In this document: positions 1 to 6,526 of the stretch, one piece after another
Position numbering within the stretch: the stretch's first letter is position 1
Layout: each line of letters opens with the position of its first letter
Assembly (NCBI GenBank): GCA_910588615.1
Contig: CAJUOI010000027.1
Coordinates: forward strand, 1 to 28,322
Direction: 5' to 3'
DNA: 28,322 nt
DNA from: an uncultured Christensenellaceae bacterium
Lineage (GTDB): Bacteria; Bacillota; Clostridia; Christensenellales; Borkfalkiaceae
Translations under genes and position numbers: made by a program
Notes under the pieces: model-generated
The model's input: only the letters and a program-made list of their open reading frames with translations
Databases searched by the model: none
Told to the model about the DNA's origin: nothing

Positions 1-52
1 CTTACGCCGATGGTACTGCGGCTCGACCGCGGAAGAGTAGGTAATTGCCGCC
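1..52 (+). rRNA. rrf: 5S ribosomal RNA, 3' part
   Basis: The first 52 bases read as the 3' part of a bacterial 5S rRNA. They contain the conserved GATGGTACTGCGG stretch, a GACCGCGG arm and the loop-E/helix-IV segment GAGTAGGTAATTGCCGCC. The 5' part lies outside the window. A T-run follows at 53-58, but the tRNA starts only nine bases after the 5S end, so the two are probably processed from one rRNA operon transcript. Confidence 0.85.
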
Positions 53-60
53 TTTTTTAT

Positions 61-136
61 TGCTCCTTAGCTCAGTCGGTAGAGCACGCGGCTGTTAACC
101 GCGGTGTCGTCAGTTCGAGTCTGACAGGAGCAGCCA
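61..136 (+). tRNA. tRNA-Asn (anticodon GTT)
   Basis: A complete cloverleaf is visible. The acceptor stem is TGCTCCT (61-67) with AGGAGCA (126-132), the discriminator is G133 and CCA (134-136) is encoded. The D stem is GCTC/GAGC (70-73/82-85). The anticodon stem is CGCGG/CCGCG (87-91/99-103) around loop CTGTTAA, giving anticodon GTT at 94-96. The T arm contains GTTCGAGTC. It is the last gene of the rRNA operon. tRNA 3' ends are frequent integration sites, and recombinase sequence begins almost immediately downstream. Confidence 0.97.
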
Positions 137-142
137 AGTAGG

Positions 143-176
143 AATGAGTTGAACTCGTTTGTTCAGCTCATTTTTG
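143..176 (+). terminator. Rho-independent terminator of the 5S-tRNA-Asn transcript
   Basis: AATGAGTTGAAC (143-154) pairs with GTTCAGCTCATT (161-172): a 12-bp stem with one G-U pair and a six-base loop, ending in TTTTT (171-175). It sits seven bases after the tRNA CCA and is the natural end of the rRNA/tRNA transcript. The reading frame of the decayed recombinase on the other strand runs through it. Confidence 0.85.
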
Positions 177-224
177 CTATAATGACGTGTTTCAAAGCAG
201 AAAATCAGCCAACGAATTACAAAA

Positions 225-252
225 CCCCGACAGTCGTCGGGGTCTGTTTTTT
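225..252 (+). terminator. Possible second terminator hairpin
   Basis: CCCCGAC (225-231) and GTCGGGG (236-242) form a 7-bp GC-rich hairpin with loop AGTC, followed by TCTGTTTTTT (243-252). It lies inside the residual recombinase reading frame, so it could be a coincidence of coding sequence. It could also be a backup terminator after the tRNA operon, or a recombination-related palindrome. Confidence 0.4.
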
Positions 253-1301
253 CCGTATAGAGATAAAAGATTTCAATTTTATCGTCATAAAGCACGATTT
301 TATCAATTAACCAGTCAATCAGAACCTGTGCGGATTTCTTAATTCCCGTTCGCAGATATTGCATGATTAGTTCTCTGCTAATGCGATTTTCTAATTTTGA
401 TTGTTCTTTGGAAATTTGAAGTTTCAGCTCGTCTGCTTTCATTTCTAATTCTTCTAATCTTGTTTTAGTCGAAGAAGTTATAATCCCTTGTTGTATTGCC
501 GTTAAAAGATTTTCGATAGATCGTTGCGTTTCTTGTAATTCGGAAGTTAATAAATTCAAAACGGATTGTTCCTTTTTCTTGCTTTCATAGATTTTCATAA
601 TTTCGTTGGCAATCAGTTCTAAATTGTTCTCTTGCTGAAACATTTCTACGGTTACGTTAATTACTAAATTTTCTAAATCCTCCTTTCGGATATTCTTCTT
701 TTGGCATCCGCTATTTGCTTTTCTTCCTCCGCATTTGTAATACCGTTTTACAACGCCCGTCATTGAAGTGCCGCTCTCTGCAATGATTTGGTGCCCGCAG
801 TAACCACAGTAAACTTTTCCCCGAAGCAGATAATTGACTTCAACGCTTTTTGTTCCGAATTGATTTTGCAGCATAAGCGCGTGTACTTTATTGTAGAGAG
901 GATCGGGCAGATATTCAGATACGTTTCACCGTTGTAGCGAAATACACCCGAATACTTTTCGTTCGCTAATAAATAGTACATAGTAGATCGTGTAAACGGT
1001 TTTCCTTTATTGAAAATACCTTTTTGCGTGAGGTCTTTAATGATGTCTTTTACAATAACGCCGGCGGCATATTGGCGATAGATGTATTTTACGATTTCTG
1101 CTTGATCTTCATCAATTACCAGTTTTTTGTCTACGACCTTGTATCCATAGGGTGTTTGACCTCCGAGCCAGTGTCCTTTGTTAAGACTTTCGATTTGTCC
1201 GCGGCGAACCTTCTGCGCAAGCTCGGCGGAGTAGTATTCCGCCATGCCTTCCGATAGTTCAAAAGGACATAGTATTTTAGGCGGAATTTAGGGGTAAAAG
1301 G

Positions 1302-2921
1302 CTATGAAATTGAGTCAATATCAATTTTGTAGAAGATATGAACCTCTTGCGGCTTGCCCGTAACTGTTTCCTTGCCGTCAATGATAAGTTTCTCGAACAA
1401 TTCCAAACACAGCTCGCGCGTGAGCTTCGGGGCATAGAGGTGCTTTTTCATCCGCTGGATAAATTCGTCAATGTCCGTCGTGGCTTTCTCGGCTTCTTCG
1501 AGTCCCTGTTTGAGATAAGCCATGCGCTCTTTCAGCTCGGACTGTTCGGCGGTGTATTTTTCTATTAAACGCACGCAAACGCTTTCTGGAATTTTACCCG
1601 CAACCTTTTCCTCGAACGCGCTTTCAATCAACTTGTCAAGTTCGGCAAGACGATTTTCGTCCTTGTGCAATTCTTTCTTAACGTCGGCTTGGTTTTTATC
1701 CGCAAGCGCGGCGGTATGCTCCAAATATCTCCGTCTGAATTCCGCCTCGTTTACGACTATCTTTTTTGCTTTATCCTTCACGTCGTTTAACACGATTTGC
1801 TCTAATACCGATACGGTAATGAAATGGCTGAAACAGGCGGACGACCCTAAACGGGATTTGTTTCCGCAGTTAAAGTTGAAATACGGAATATCTTTCGGCA
1901 TATTCCAACCGAGCCGCATTTTTGCGCCGCAGTCCGCGCAAAACATCAGTCCCGACAACGGGTGCATAAATCCGCGTTGGGTATGCTTTCCATGCCCCAC
2001 GGCTTTTTCGACTTCTTTCACTTTATCCCATAGTTCTTTTGATATGATCGCCTCGTGCGCGTTTTCCGTTACGATCCAATCTTCTTTCGGGCGGTATATC
2101 CATTTATGATTCTTATACGAAACAGTCGTAGATTTGTGCTGAACCAAATTGCCGATATACGCTTGGTTAGAAAGTAACGTTCTTAAAACGGTGGTATGCC
2201 ATAAATGCGAAGGATTTCTCACGGTGTTTACGCCCGTTGTCGCTATTCTGTAATCGTTGGGTGTTAAAATCTTTTCGGCGTTCAGAATATCCGCTATCTT
2301 TCGCGGGGTTAAACCGCTTGCTCTCATTTCGAAGATACGTTTGACGATAGGGGCAGTTTCTTCGTTTATCTGCAACGTTCGTTTTTCGTCCGTTCCGAGG
2401 ATATAACCGTAGGGAGAGTGCGACATACCGTTCTTCCCGTTCTTTGCGTTTTGGAGACGCACGGCACGGAGTTTCTTGCTCGTAGCGGCAGACCACCATT
2501 CGTTGAACACGTTGGTGATCGGCATCATATCCATAGCGGCGGTATCTTTGTTCTCGGTGTCGATATTGTCGGATAAAGCGATAAAGCGTATGTTGTATAA
2601 CGGAAACACATAATCGAGATACTGTCCCACCATGATATAATTTCTTCCGAAACGGCTCATATCCTTGACGAGGATCGTATTGATAACGCCTTGCTGTGCA
2701 TCATCGAGTAATCTCTTTACGCCCGGACGGTCGAAGGTCGTTCCCGAAATACCGTCGTCCACGTAAATATCGTGGAGCGTCCAGCCTTGCTTTTCGATAT
2801 ACTCCGAAAGGATAGCCTTTTGGTTCTCGATAGACAGGGATTCGCCCTGCCGTTCGTCGTCGCGGGAAAGCCTTAAATACATTCCCACGATATAGTCTTT
2901 GCTGTTTAGCTTTGCTTGCAT
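1302..2921 (-). CDS. Large serine recombinase (TndX/TnpX type), intact
   Basis: A 539-residue site-specific recombinase that would excise and integrate a Tn4451/Tn5397-like element through a 5'-phosphoserine intermediate. The N-terminal resolvase domain (about 8-150) has the catalytic serine in YLRLSRDDE (Ser19) and the downstream SRFGRN and DGISGTTFDRPG motifs. The recombinase domain follows (about 165-290, SPYGYILG). A zinc ribbon (about 325-375, FCADCGAKM and a paired CGN/C set), a long charged coiled coil (about 390-480) and a C-terminal tail typical of DUF4368 complete it. Length is normal for the family. The start at 2921 is preceded by AGGAG at about ten bases. The gene is read toward the tRNA, and its stop abuts the broken 5' end of the pseudogene, suggesting that the element carrying it inserted into the older recombinase gene. 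The small genes at 2942-3246 lie just upstream on the same strand. Confidence 0.93.
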   Translation of the reverse strand: MQAKLNSKDYIVGMYLRLSRDDERQGESLSIENQKAILSEYIEKQGWTLHDIYVDDGISGTTFDRPGVKRLLDDAQQGVINTILVKDMSRFGRNYIMVGQYLDYVFPLYNIRFIALSDNIDTENKDTAAMDMMPITNVFNEWWSAATSKKLRAVRLQNAKNGKNGMSHSPYGYILGTDEKRTLQINEETAPIVKRIFEMRASGLTPRKIADILNAEKILTPNDYRIATTGVNTVRNPSHLWHTTVLRTLLSNQAYIGNLVQHKSTTVSYKNHKWIYRPKEDWIVTENAHEAIISKELWDKVKEVEKAVGHGKHTQRGFMHPLSGLMFCADCGAKMRLGWNMPKDIPYFNFNCGNKSRLGSSACFSHFITVSVLEQIVLNDVKDKAKKIVVNEAEFRRRYLEHTAALADKNQADVKKELHKDENRLAELDKLIESAFEEKVAGKIPESVCVRLIEKYTAEQSELKERMAYLKQGLEEAEKATTDIDEFIQRMKKHLYAPKLTRELCLELFEKLIIDGKETVTGKPQEVHIFYKIDIDSIS

Positions 2922-2941
2922 ATTAAATCACTCCTATGTAA

Positions 2942-3127
2942 TTATGCGGATTGTTTGTTTTCCGCAAGCGCTTGTTTGAAAGCGTGATCGCAGATAATTT
3001 TTCTGTAATTTTTCTTACCTGCATAATGACTTACGACAATATATTTTTTGCCGTAAATTACTTCGACACGGGTAGTGGTGGTCCCGTGTTCCGAGCGGTT
3101 CTGTTGCGCGTACATTGCTGTGTCCAT
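2942..3127 (-). CDS. Small transposon protein, TnpW-like
   Basis: A 61-residue basic protein starting MDTAMYAQQNR and containing TRVEVIYGKKYIVVSHYAGK, a pattern like the short TnpW proteins that precede recombinase genes in Tn4451-type elements (an Ile/Tyr-Val-Val core after a Gly-Lys turn, then a Lys-rich helix). The start was placed at 3127 rather than at the longer ORF start because AGGAGG (3134-3139) sits six bases upstream. The stop is 20 bases before the recombinase start, so the two are probably co-transcribed. Its ribosome site is partly buried in a hairpin and lies inside the overlapping ORF 3058-3246. The TnpW assignment rests on size, position and weak pattern resemblance. Confidence 0.6.
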   Translation of the reverse strand: MDTAMYAQQNRSEHGTTTTRVEVIYGKKYIVVSHYAGKKNYRKIICDHAFKQALAENKQSA

Positions 3128-3246
3128 AAAATACCTCCTACCGCACAGCATACGGTAGGGGGATCGAGAATGTTAGAAACGCCACGCCTACGTTTTCCCA
3201 ACAAACCCGAACAACTTGCGATTTTACCTTTGATTGACCGATACAT
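3058..3246 (-). CDS. Overlapping small ORF, possible leader peptide
   Basis: A 62-codon frame beginning MYRSIKGKIASCSGLLGKRR, preceded by a near-perfect ribosome site AAAGGAGG seven bases before the ATG at 3246. It overlaps the next gene (start 3127) by about 70 bases in another frame, and its translation would run through the hairpin that hides that gene's ribosome site. This is the layout expected of a translated leader that couples downstream translation. I do not recognise the protein. The C-terminal half (after about residue 40) could be only the shadow of the TnpW-like frame. The strong ribosome site is the main support. Confidence 0.4.
   Translation of the reverse strand: MYRSIKGKIASCSGLLGKRRRGVSNILDPPTVCCAVGGILWTQQCTRNRTARNTGPPLPVSK
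3134..3159 (-). promoter_or_regulatory. Hairpin burying the ribosome site of the TnpW-like gene
   Basis: CCTACCG (3137-3143) and CGGTAGG (3153-3159) are a perfect 7-bp inverted repeat with a nine-base loop. On the minus-strand mRNA the 3' arm overlaps the AGGAGG ribosome site (3134-3139) of the gene starting at 3127. Pairing would hide half of the site. Ribosomes on the overlapping ORF 3058-3246 would open it. Confidence 0.5.
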
Positions 3247-3268
3247 AACCGTAACCTCCTTTGCCGAA

Positions 3269-3306
3269 CTTTTCTCTTTCGACAACCAAACGAAAATCGA
3301 AAAAAG
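3269..3306. repeat. Inverted repeat, copy 1
   Basis: The arms CTTTTCTCTTTCGAC (3269-3283) and ATCGAAAAAAG (3296-3306) surround a 12-base variable centre. Both arms recur in reverse orientation at 3425-3460. Each copy is itself an imperfect palindrome (CTTTTnnnTTTCGA / TCGAAAnAAG), as expected for a dimer-binding or recombination site. Confidence 0.7.
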
Positions 3307-3320
3307 ACAAGCCGTCAAGG

Positions 3321-3364
3321 AAAAAGAAAAAACATTGCGTGAACGGCTTTTCTCACAATGTTTT
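3321..3364 (-). terminator. Minus-strand hairpin with U-run (terminator or attenuator)
   Basis: AAAACATTG (3329-3337) pairs with CAATGTTTT (3356-3364), with three further pairs inside. On the minus strand the stem is followed by TTTTTTCTTTTT. It lies upstream of the ribosome site of the ORF starting at 3246, so it could end transcripts arriving from the right or attenuate a leader of the recombinase operon. No convincing minus-strand promoter was found. Confidence 0.4.
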
Positions 3365-3424
3365 AATCAATGTTTTTTCCCTTGTAAATTCGGGCGTATT
3401 TCAATTCATAATCCACGGCGCAGG

Positions 3425-3460
3425 CTTTTTTCGATACAACCACCCGTCGAAAGAGAAAAG
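3425..3460. repeat. Inverted repeat, copy 2
   Basis: CTTTTTTCGAT (3425-3435) and GTCGAAAGAGAAAAG (3446-3460) are the exact reverse complements of the two arms of the copy at 3269-3306, with a 10-base divergent centre. The two copies flank a 118-bp segment (3307-3424) that holds the minus-strand terminator-like hairpin. Confidence 0.7.
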
Positions 3461-3471
3461 GAAGTAAATGA

Positions 3472-3500
3472 TTGACTTGTGTGGCTTTTTGCGGTATAAT
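3472..3500 (+). promoter_or_regulatory. Sigma-A promoter of the structured RNA
   Basis: TTGACT (3472-3477), a 17-base spacer and a perfect TATAAT (3495-3500). The predicted start, near 3507, coincides with the first base of the closing stem of the RNA at 3507-3660. Confidence 0.85.
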
Positions 3501-3506
3501 AAAAAA

Positions 3507-3660
3507 GCTACATATTACCAATAATAAACTCATAAAGGGACATACTACGCCTTGTAGTGTGAGCTCTCAATTTCCCTTTATGAGAAATGGTGATATGTAG
3601 CAATATCGAGAGCCGCATGAAATAGGGAATACCGTTCTCGTGTGAGGGCGGTATTTTTTA
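3507..3660 (+). ncRNA. Compact pseudoknotted RNA, class not recognised
   Basis: Between a consensus promoter and a terminator lies about 150 bases of strongly paired sequence without a credible ORF. The closing stem is GCTACATATTACC (3507-3519) with GGTGATATGTAGC (3589-3601). Inside it, CTCATAAAGGGA (3529-3540) pairs perfectly with TCCCTTTATGAG (3573-3584), capped by CATACTAC/GTAGTGTG (3541-3548/3554-3561). GCTCTC (3563-3568) in the internal bulge can pair with GAGAGC (3608-3613) outside the closing stem, forming a pseudoknot. Four independent helices plus dedicated start and stop signals make a functional small RNA likely. I cannot match it to a known family. It could act in trans, as an antisense RNA of the mobile element, or as a leader. 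Confidence 0.75.
3628..3659 (+). terminator. Rho-independent terminator of the structured RNA
   Basis: AATACCGTTCTC (3628-3639) pairs with GAGGGCGGTATT (3644-3655), a 12-bp stem with two G-U pairs and a GTGT loop, followed by TTTT. It separates the RNA from the AraC gene promoter at 3663. Confidence 0.85.
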
Positions 3661-3662
3661 TT

Positions 3663-3691
3663 TTGAAAAAAGGGGTAGTTTTTTGTATAAT
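3663..3691 (+). promoter_or_regulatory. Promoter upstream of the AraC-family gene
   Basis: TTGAAA (3663-3668), a 17-base spacer and TATAAT (3686-3691). It begins immediately after the terminator of the structured RNA and gives a leader of about 115 bases before the GTG start at 3811. The leader contains the palindrome AATTTGG...CCAAATT (3723-3729/3739-3745), a possible operator. Confidence 0.7.
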
Positions 3692-3757
3692 GATGCGCGA
3701 ACGTGAGGATGGAAAAATTTGGAATTTGGATTTTTTAGCCAAATTAAAAAGCTTTTA

Positions 3758-3786
3758 TTGACTGTTGTTATTTGAATCATTAAACT
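3758..3786 (+). promoter_or_regulatory. Second candidate promoter of the AraC-family gene
   Basis: TTGACT (3758-3763), a 17-base spacer and TAAACT (3781-3786), giving a start close to the ribosome site GGAGGGG (3795-3801). The -10 element is less good than that of the promoter at 3663-3691. One of the two may be the regulated start. Confidence 0.45.
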
Positions 3787-3810
3787 ATAAATCGGAGGGG
3801 GTGCTTAAAG

Positions 3811-4689
3811 GTGGAAATAAAATTAAACAGCAATTTGATAAAAGATACGGATATTTGTATCGATATCAAAAAAGTTGGACAGGAATTTTGCGCCCCCAAC
3901 AAGAGTCCGACGAATTGCGTGCGTCCGTGTTATGCATTGCATTTTGTATTGTTCGGCAGAGGCACGCTGGTCGATAAAACCGGAAAAACATACGATATCA
4001 CCAAAAACAATGCTTTCTTGCTCTATGAAAAGGAAGAATATAAGTATTTTCCGGATAGAAGCGATCCGTGGTCTTATATTTGGGTAGAATTCAGCGGGGC
4101 GGGGCTTGACGAACTGCTTTCTCTTTGCGGGTTCGAAAAAGATAATGTCGTAAAGCACGTAAGAGACTTTAACGAATTTATCATGCTGATGCGCAATATG
4201 TACGAATCTTACGATGCAAGCGAAACGCAACAACTGCGCTGTTCGGCTTACTTCATGTTGGTTTTGGGAAAGTTTATCGATCAGGAACAGGCAATCAAGC
4301 TTCCGCCCAAAGCCACAAAGAACAAAAAACTATTGCGGGATATTCTGATTTATCTGAATAACAATTGGGTTTCCGACCTTACAAGCGAGATGATTACGAA
4401 ATTATTCGGACTTTCGATTCGTTCCTACAATCGCTTTTTTGCGGAAATGCTTTCCATGTCGCCTGTGGAATATATCAACTCTTACCGCATTTCTGTTGCT
4501 TGCGAGCGGATACAAAAATCGGATTCTTCGATTGAAGAGGTTGCCCATATTGCGGGATTTCAGGACGTAGCCTATTTTTCGCGGGTTTTCAAAAGCATAA
4601 AAGACATATCTCCGCAGGAGTACAAAAAGCGAAAGATAAGCGAAGATCCGTTTTTGTGGTTAAAAGAAAAGGGTATGTTTTTCAGGTAA
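3811..4689 (+). CDS. AraC-family transcriptional regulator
   Basis: A 292-residue regulator that probably senses a sugar and controls the transporter/hydrolase genes just downstream. The N-terminal half (about 15-150) is a cupin-type AraC sensing domain (ALHFVLFGRGTLVDKTGKTY, then an FLLYEKEEYKYFPD core). The C-terminal part (about 172-283) has the two helix-turn-helix motifs of the family: LTSEMITKLFGLSIRSYNRF near 190 and IEEVAHIAGFQDVAYFSRVF near 245, ending with the usual SPQEYKK. The GTG start at 3811 has GGAGGGG about ten bases upstream. Only 50 bases separate the stop from the next gene, and they contain nested palindromes. The same-strand position ahead of the ABC operon is the standard arrangement for a local activator. 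The ligand cannot be read from the sequence. Confidence 0.93.
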   Translation: MEIKLNSNLIKDTDICIDIKKVGQEFCAPNKSPTNCVRPCYALHFVLFGRGTLVDKTGKTYDITKNNAFLLYEKEEYKYFPDRSDPWSYIWVEFSGAGLDELLSLCGFEKDNVVKHVRDFNEFIMLMRNMYESYDASETQQLRCSAYFMLVLGKFIDQEQAIKLPPKATKNKKLLRDILIYLNNNWVSDLTSEMITKLFGLSIRSYNRFFAEMLSMSPVEYINSYRISVACERIQKSDSSIEEVAHIAGFQDVAYFSRVFKSIKDISPQEYKKRKISEDPFLWLKEKGMFFR

Positions 4690-4690
4690 A

Positions 4691-4726
4691 ATTCATTACG
4701 GAAATTTTTCCGTTGAATATATGAAT
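4691..4726 (+). promoter_or_regulatory. Nested palindromes before the ABC operon
   Basis: ACGGAAA-TT-TTTCCGT (4698-4713) is a perfect inverted repeat, and it is flanked by ATTCAT (4691-4696) and ATGAAT (4721-4726). The ribosome site AAGGAG of the next gene follows at once. It could be a regulator-binding site or an mRNA-processing/stabilising hairpin that raises expression of the binding protein. No clear -35/-10 pair lies between the genes. Confidence 0.45.
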
Positions 4727-4739
4727 AAGGAGAATTGTT

Positions 4740-6521
4740 ATGAGAAAAGCTGGAAAAATTTTGGCGATGGCGATCGGCGCTTGTATGTGCGTCGGTTCGG
4801 CGGGAATGTTGGCGGGCTGCGGCGATGATACGCCGGAGGGATTTACCGGCATTACCTTTGTATATGAAGCAGATATGTATGCGAACCCTACGTTTTACGA
4901 ACTTGTTAAGACGTATAACGATACGCAGGGGCAAATCGATAAGGTGAAGGTCAATCCCACGCAAGTTTCGGGAGTCGGCACAACCCGTACAACCTATGAG
5001 GGAACTTGCGAATACAACGTTGCCGTGACGGACGAAACGGTTTTCAAAGATATTGCAATGGACGGTTTGTTCGTTAATTTGAATGAGTACGTAAAGAACG
5101 ATAATTACGATTTATCCGATTTTACGACGGGAGCGTTAAATTCCGCCCGACTGACAATCGGCGGCGAAAAATATATCGCGGGCGAAGGGCAGGATTTGCA
5201 GGCGTTGCCGTTCGGGTGCGCACCCGCCGTTATCTACTACAATAAAAATCATTTTACGTCGCAAAAAATCAATATCGTTTCCTGCGCCGAGGAGAATTTG
5301 AAAACGAAATATCCGAATTTGCAGCCTCACGGCTACGCGGAATACGCGGTAAAACCTTTCGATACGGCGGTTTCTTCGACCAACTTGGCAGGTGAAACGG
5401 TCTATAAAGTATTCAACAATAAAATCCCCATGAACTGGGAAGAAAAGCGGTATCTTTCCAAGATGTTCACTTCGTCTTATAATAGCGATTCGCCGAGTCA
5501 ATACGGATACGTGAGCGCATGGTGGTTTTCCTACGGCTGGTCGGTCGGCGGCGACGTCGTGGGTTGGGACGGCGAGAAATATAATTTTACGCTTATGGAC
5601 AAAACGGATAATTACCTTGCGGTAAAGGACGTAACCGTGAACGGAACGGAGTATCATGCGGGCGAGATCGTATCCTATGAGGATAAGATAAAACAGAAGG
5701 ATATCGAGGCGTTGGAAGGGCTTTATGCGTTGCCTTCTCAATACGATTCTCAGATCGAATTCCTTTGCACCTCAAAGAGCGGACCGGTGGAGGGTGACGT
5801 TCAAGGCTACGGCGTTTGTCCTTCCGATATGGAACGTATCGGTAATTTTACGAGCGGCAAGGTTGCAATGACCAACCTGTTTTTGGACGAATTTACCCGT
5901 TTCAGCCGCAACATGAGAACGGGATTTGACGTTGCGCCCGAACAGCAGTACCGCGAATACGAGGGCGGAAGCGTGTATTACAACGGGAATAATTCGTTTC
6001 AAAACGAGTATTTGAAGGTTATCGGAAAGAAATATGACGGTGATAGCGCAAGCGAAACGGGTAAGGAATATACGGGTGAAATCAAAACGCAGGACGGCAC
6101 GGAAATCGTAGGAAAAAGAATAAATTCGGCGTCGTACAGCTATCTCGTCATTCCCAAAAATTCCGATCCGCAAAAATTCGACGCGTCCTGGAAATTTATC
6201 AGCTGGGCTTGCGGGGCGGAGGGGCAAAAAATTCTCGCCAAGACGAATTGTCTTGCGCCCGTCCGCAAAGGCGTGACGCTAAACGATTATCCCGCGCTGT
6301 CGAACGATTACAATTTTACGGCGTTTGCGCAAGCCGCCGTCAACGGCGATATCGGCGATTGGGCATATTTCGAAAACGGCGAATGGGTGAACAGATGGTC
6401 GGGAGATTATAACGATAACGTGCGCGAGGGCACGATGACGGTTAGCGAATTTTTGGCGGCAAACGAAAAAAGAGCAAGCGAAGACGTCGCGAAAACGGCA
6501 ATTATCATCAACGGGAGGTAA
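4740..6521 (+). CDS. ABC transporter sugar-binding lipoprotein
   Basis: A 593-residue extracellular solute-binding protein (family 1) that captures an oligosaccharide outside the cell and delivers it to the permeases encoded next. A lipoprotein signal peptide (1-26) ends in the lipobox LAGC with the lipidated Cys27. The mature protein has the features of large oligosaccharide-binding proteins: VDLYVN-like alternation early on, AVIYYNKNHF near 160, a Trp-rich middle (SAWWFSYGWSVGG), FTSGKVAMTNLF near 380, and SYLVIPKNS with SWKFISWACG before the C-terminus. It is longer than the usual 420-450 residues, as in binding proteins for large glycans. The ATG at 4740 has AAGGAG at a good distance. It is the first gene of the operon controlled by the upstream AraC protein, and the next gene starts five bases after the stop. 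Confidence 0.93.
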   Translation: MRKAGKILAMAIGACMCVGSAGMLAGCGDDTPEGFTGITFVYEADMYANPTFYELVKTYNDTQGQIDKVKVNPTQVSGVGTTRTTYEGTCEYNVAVTDETVFKDIAMDGLFVNLNEYVKNDNYDLSDFTTGALNSARLTIGGEKYIAGEGQDLQALPFGCAPAVIYYNKNHFTSQKINIVSCAEENLKTKYPNLQPHGYAEYAVKPFDTAVSSTNLAGETVYKVFNNKIPMNWEEKRYLSKMFTSSYNSDSPSQYGYVSAWWFSYGWSVGGDVVGWDGEKYNFTLMDKTDNYLAVKDVTVNGTEYHAGEIVSYEDKIKQKDIEALEGLYALPSQYDSQIEFLCTSKSGPVEGDVQGYGVCPSDMERIGNFTSGKVAMTNLFLDEFTRFSRNMRTGFDVAPEQQYREYEGGSVYYNGNNSFQNEYLKVIGKKYDGDSASETGKEYTGEIKTQDGTEIVGKRINSASYSYLVIPKNSDPQKFDASWKFISWACGAEGQKILAKTNCLAPVRKGVTLNDYPALSNDYNFTAFAQAAVNGDIGDWAYFENGEWVNRWSGDYNDNVREGTMTVSEFLAANEKRASEDVAKTAIIINGR

Positions 6522-6526
6522 GCGCT

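Larger units (their letters stand above)
110..1257 (-). pseudogene. Large serine recombinase, truncated and frameshifted
   Basis: This is the remnant of a large serine integrase/resolvase. The upstream piece (1257 to about 905) begins inside the family signature MAEYYSAELAQKVRRG and carries the 'recombinase' DNA-binding domain (WLGGQTPYGYKV). The downstream piece (about 905 to 110) carries the zinc ribbon (YCGYCGHQI, then YKCGG and a later Cys), a coiled coil rich in Glu/Lys/Leu, and the C-terminal part. The pieces are in different frames: in the second frame the text reads PDPLYNKVHALMLQNQFG, which continues the family pattern, so a single-base frameshift lies near 901-909. The whole N-terminal catalytic domain with its serine is absent, and a stop codon precedes the remaining homology near 1286. 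The end at 110 lies inside the tRNA gene, so the last codons are probably not native. The gene cannot encode an active recombinase. Confidence 0.85.
137..3480. mobile_element. Left end of nested serine-recombinase elements at rrn/tRNA-Asn
   Basis: Two large serine recombinase genes on the minus strand point at the tRNA gene. The outer one is broken and its remaining part ends at about 1257, directly beside the stop of the intact inner one. The small TnpW-like gene supports a Tn4451-like element. Exact attachment sites could not be fixed because the partner ends lie outside the window. Confidence 0.55.

Noticed and set aside
178..183. A perfect TATAAT just after the tRNA terminator
   Set aside because: No -35 element at 16-18 bases upstream and no plus-strand gene follows.
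1522..2109. A 195-codon plus-strand frame opposite the intact recombinase
   Set aside because: No ribosome site and Ser/Phe-rich shadow composition. The minus strand encodes a complete conserved enzyme.
3307..3424. An invertible promoter inside the segment between the inverted repeats
   Set aside because: I looked for -35/-10 pairs on both strands and found only weak candidates (for example TTGTAA-19-CATAAT), so the promoter part of the idea is not supported. The repeats themselves are reported.
3261..3475. Short plus-strand frames across the inverted-repeat region
   Set aside because: Lys/Phe-rich low-complexity products with no ribosome site. The sequence is explained by the repeats and hairpins.
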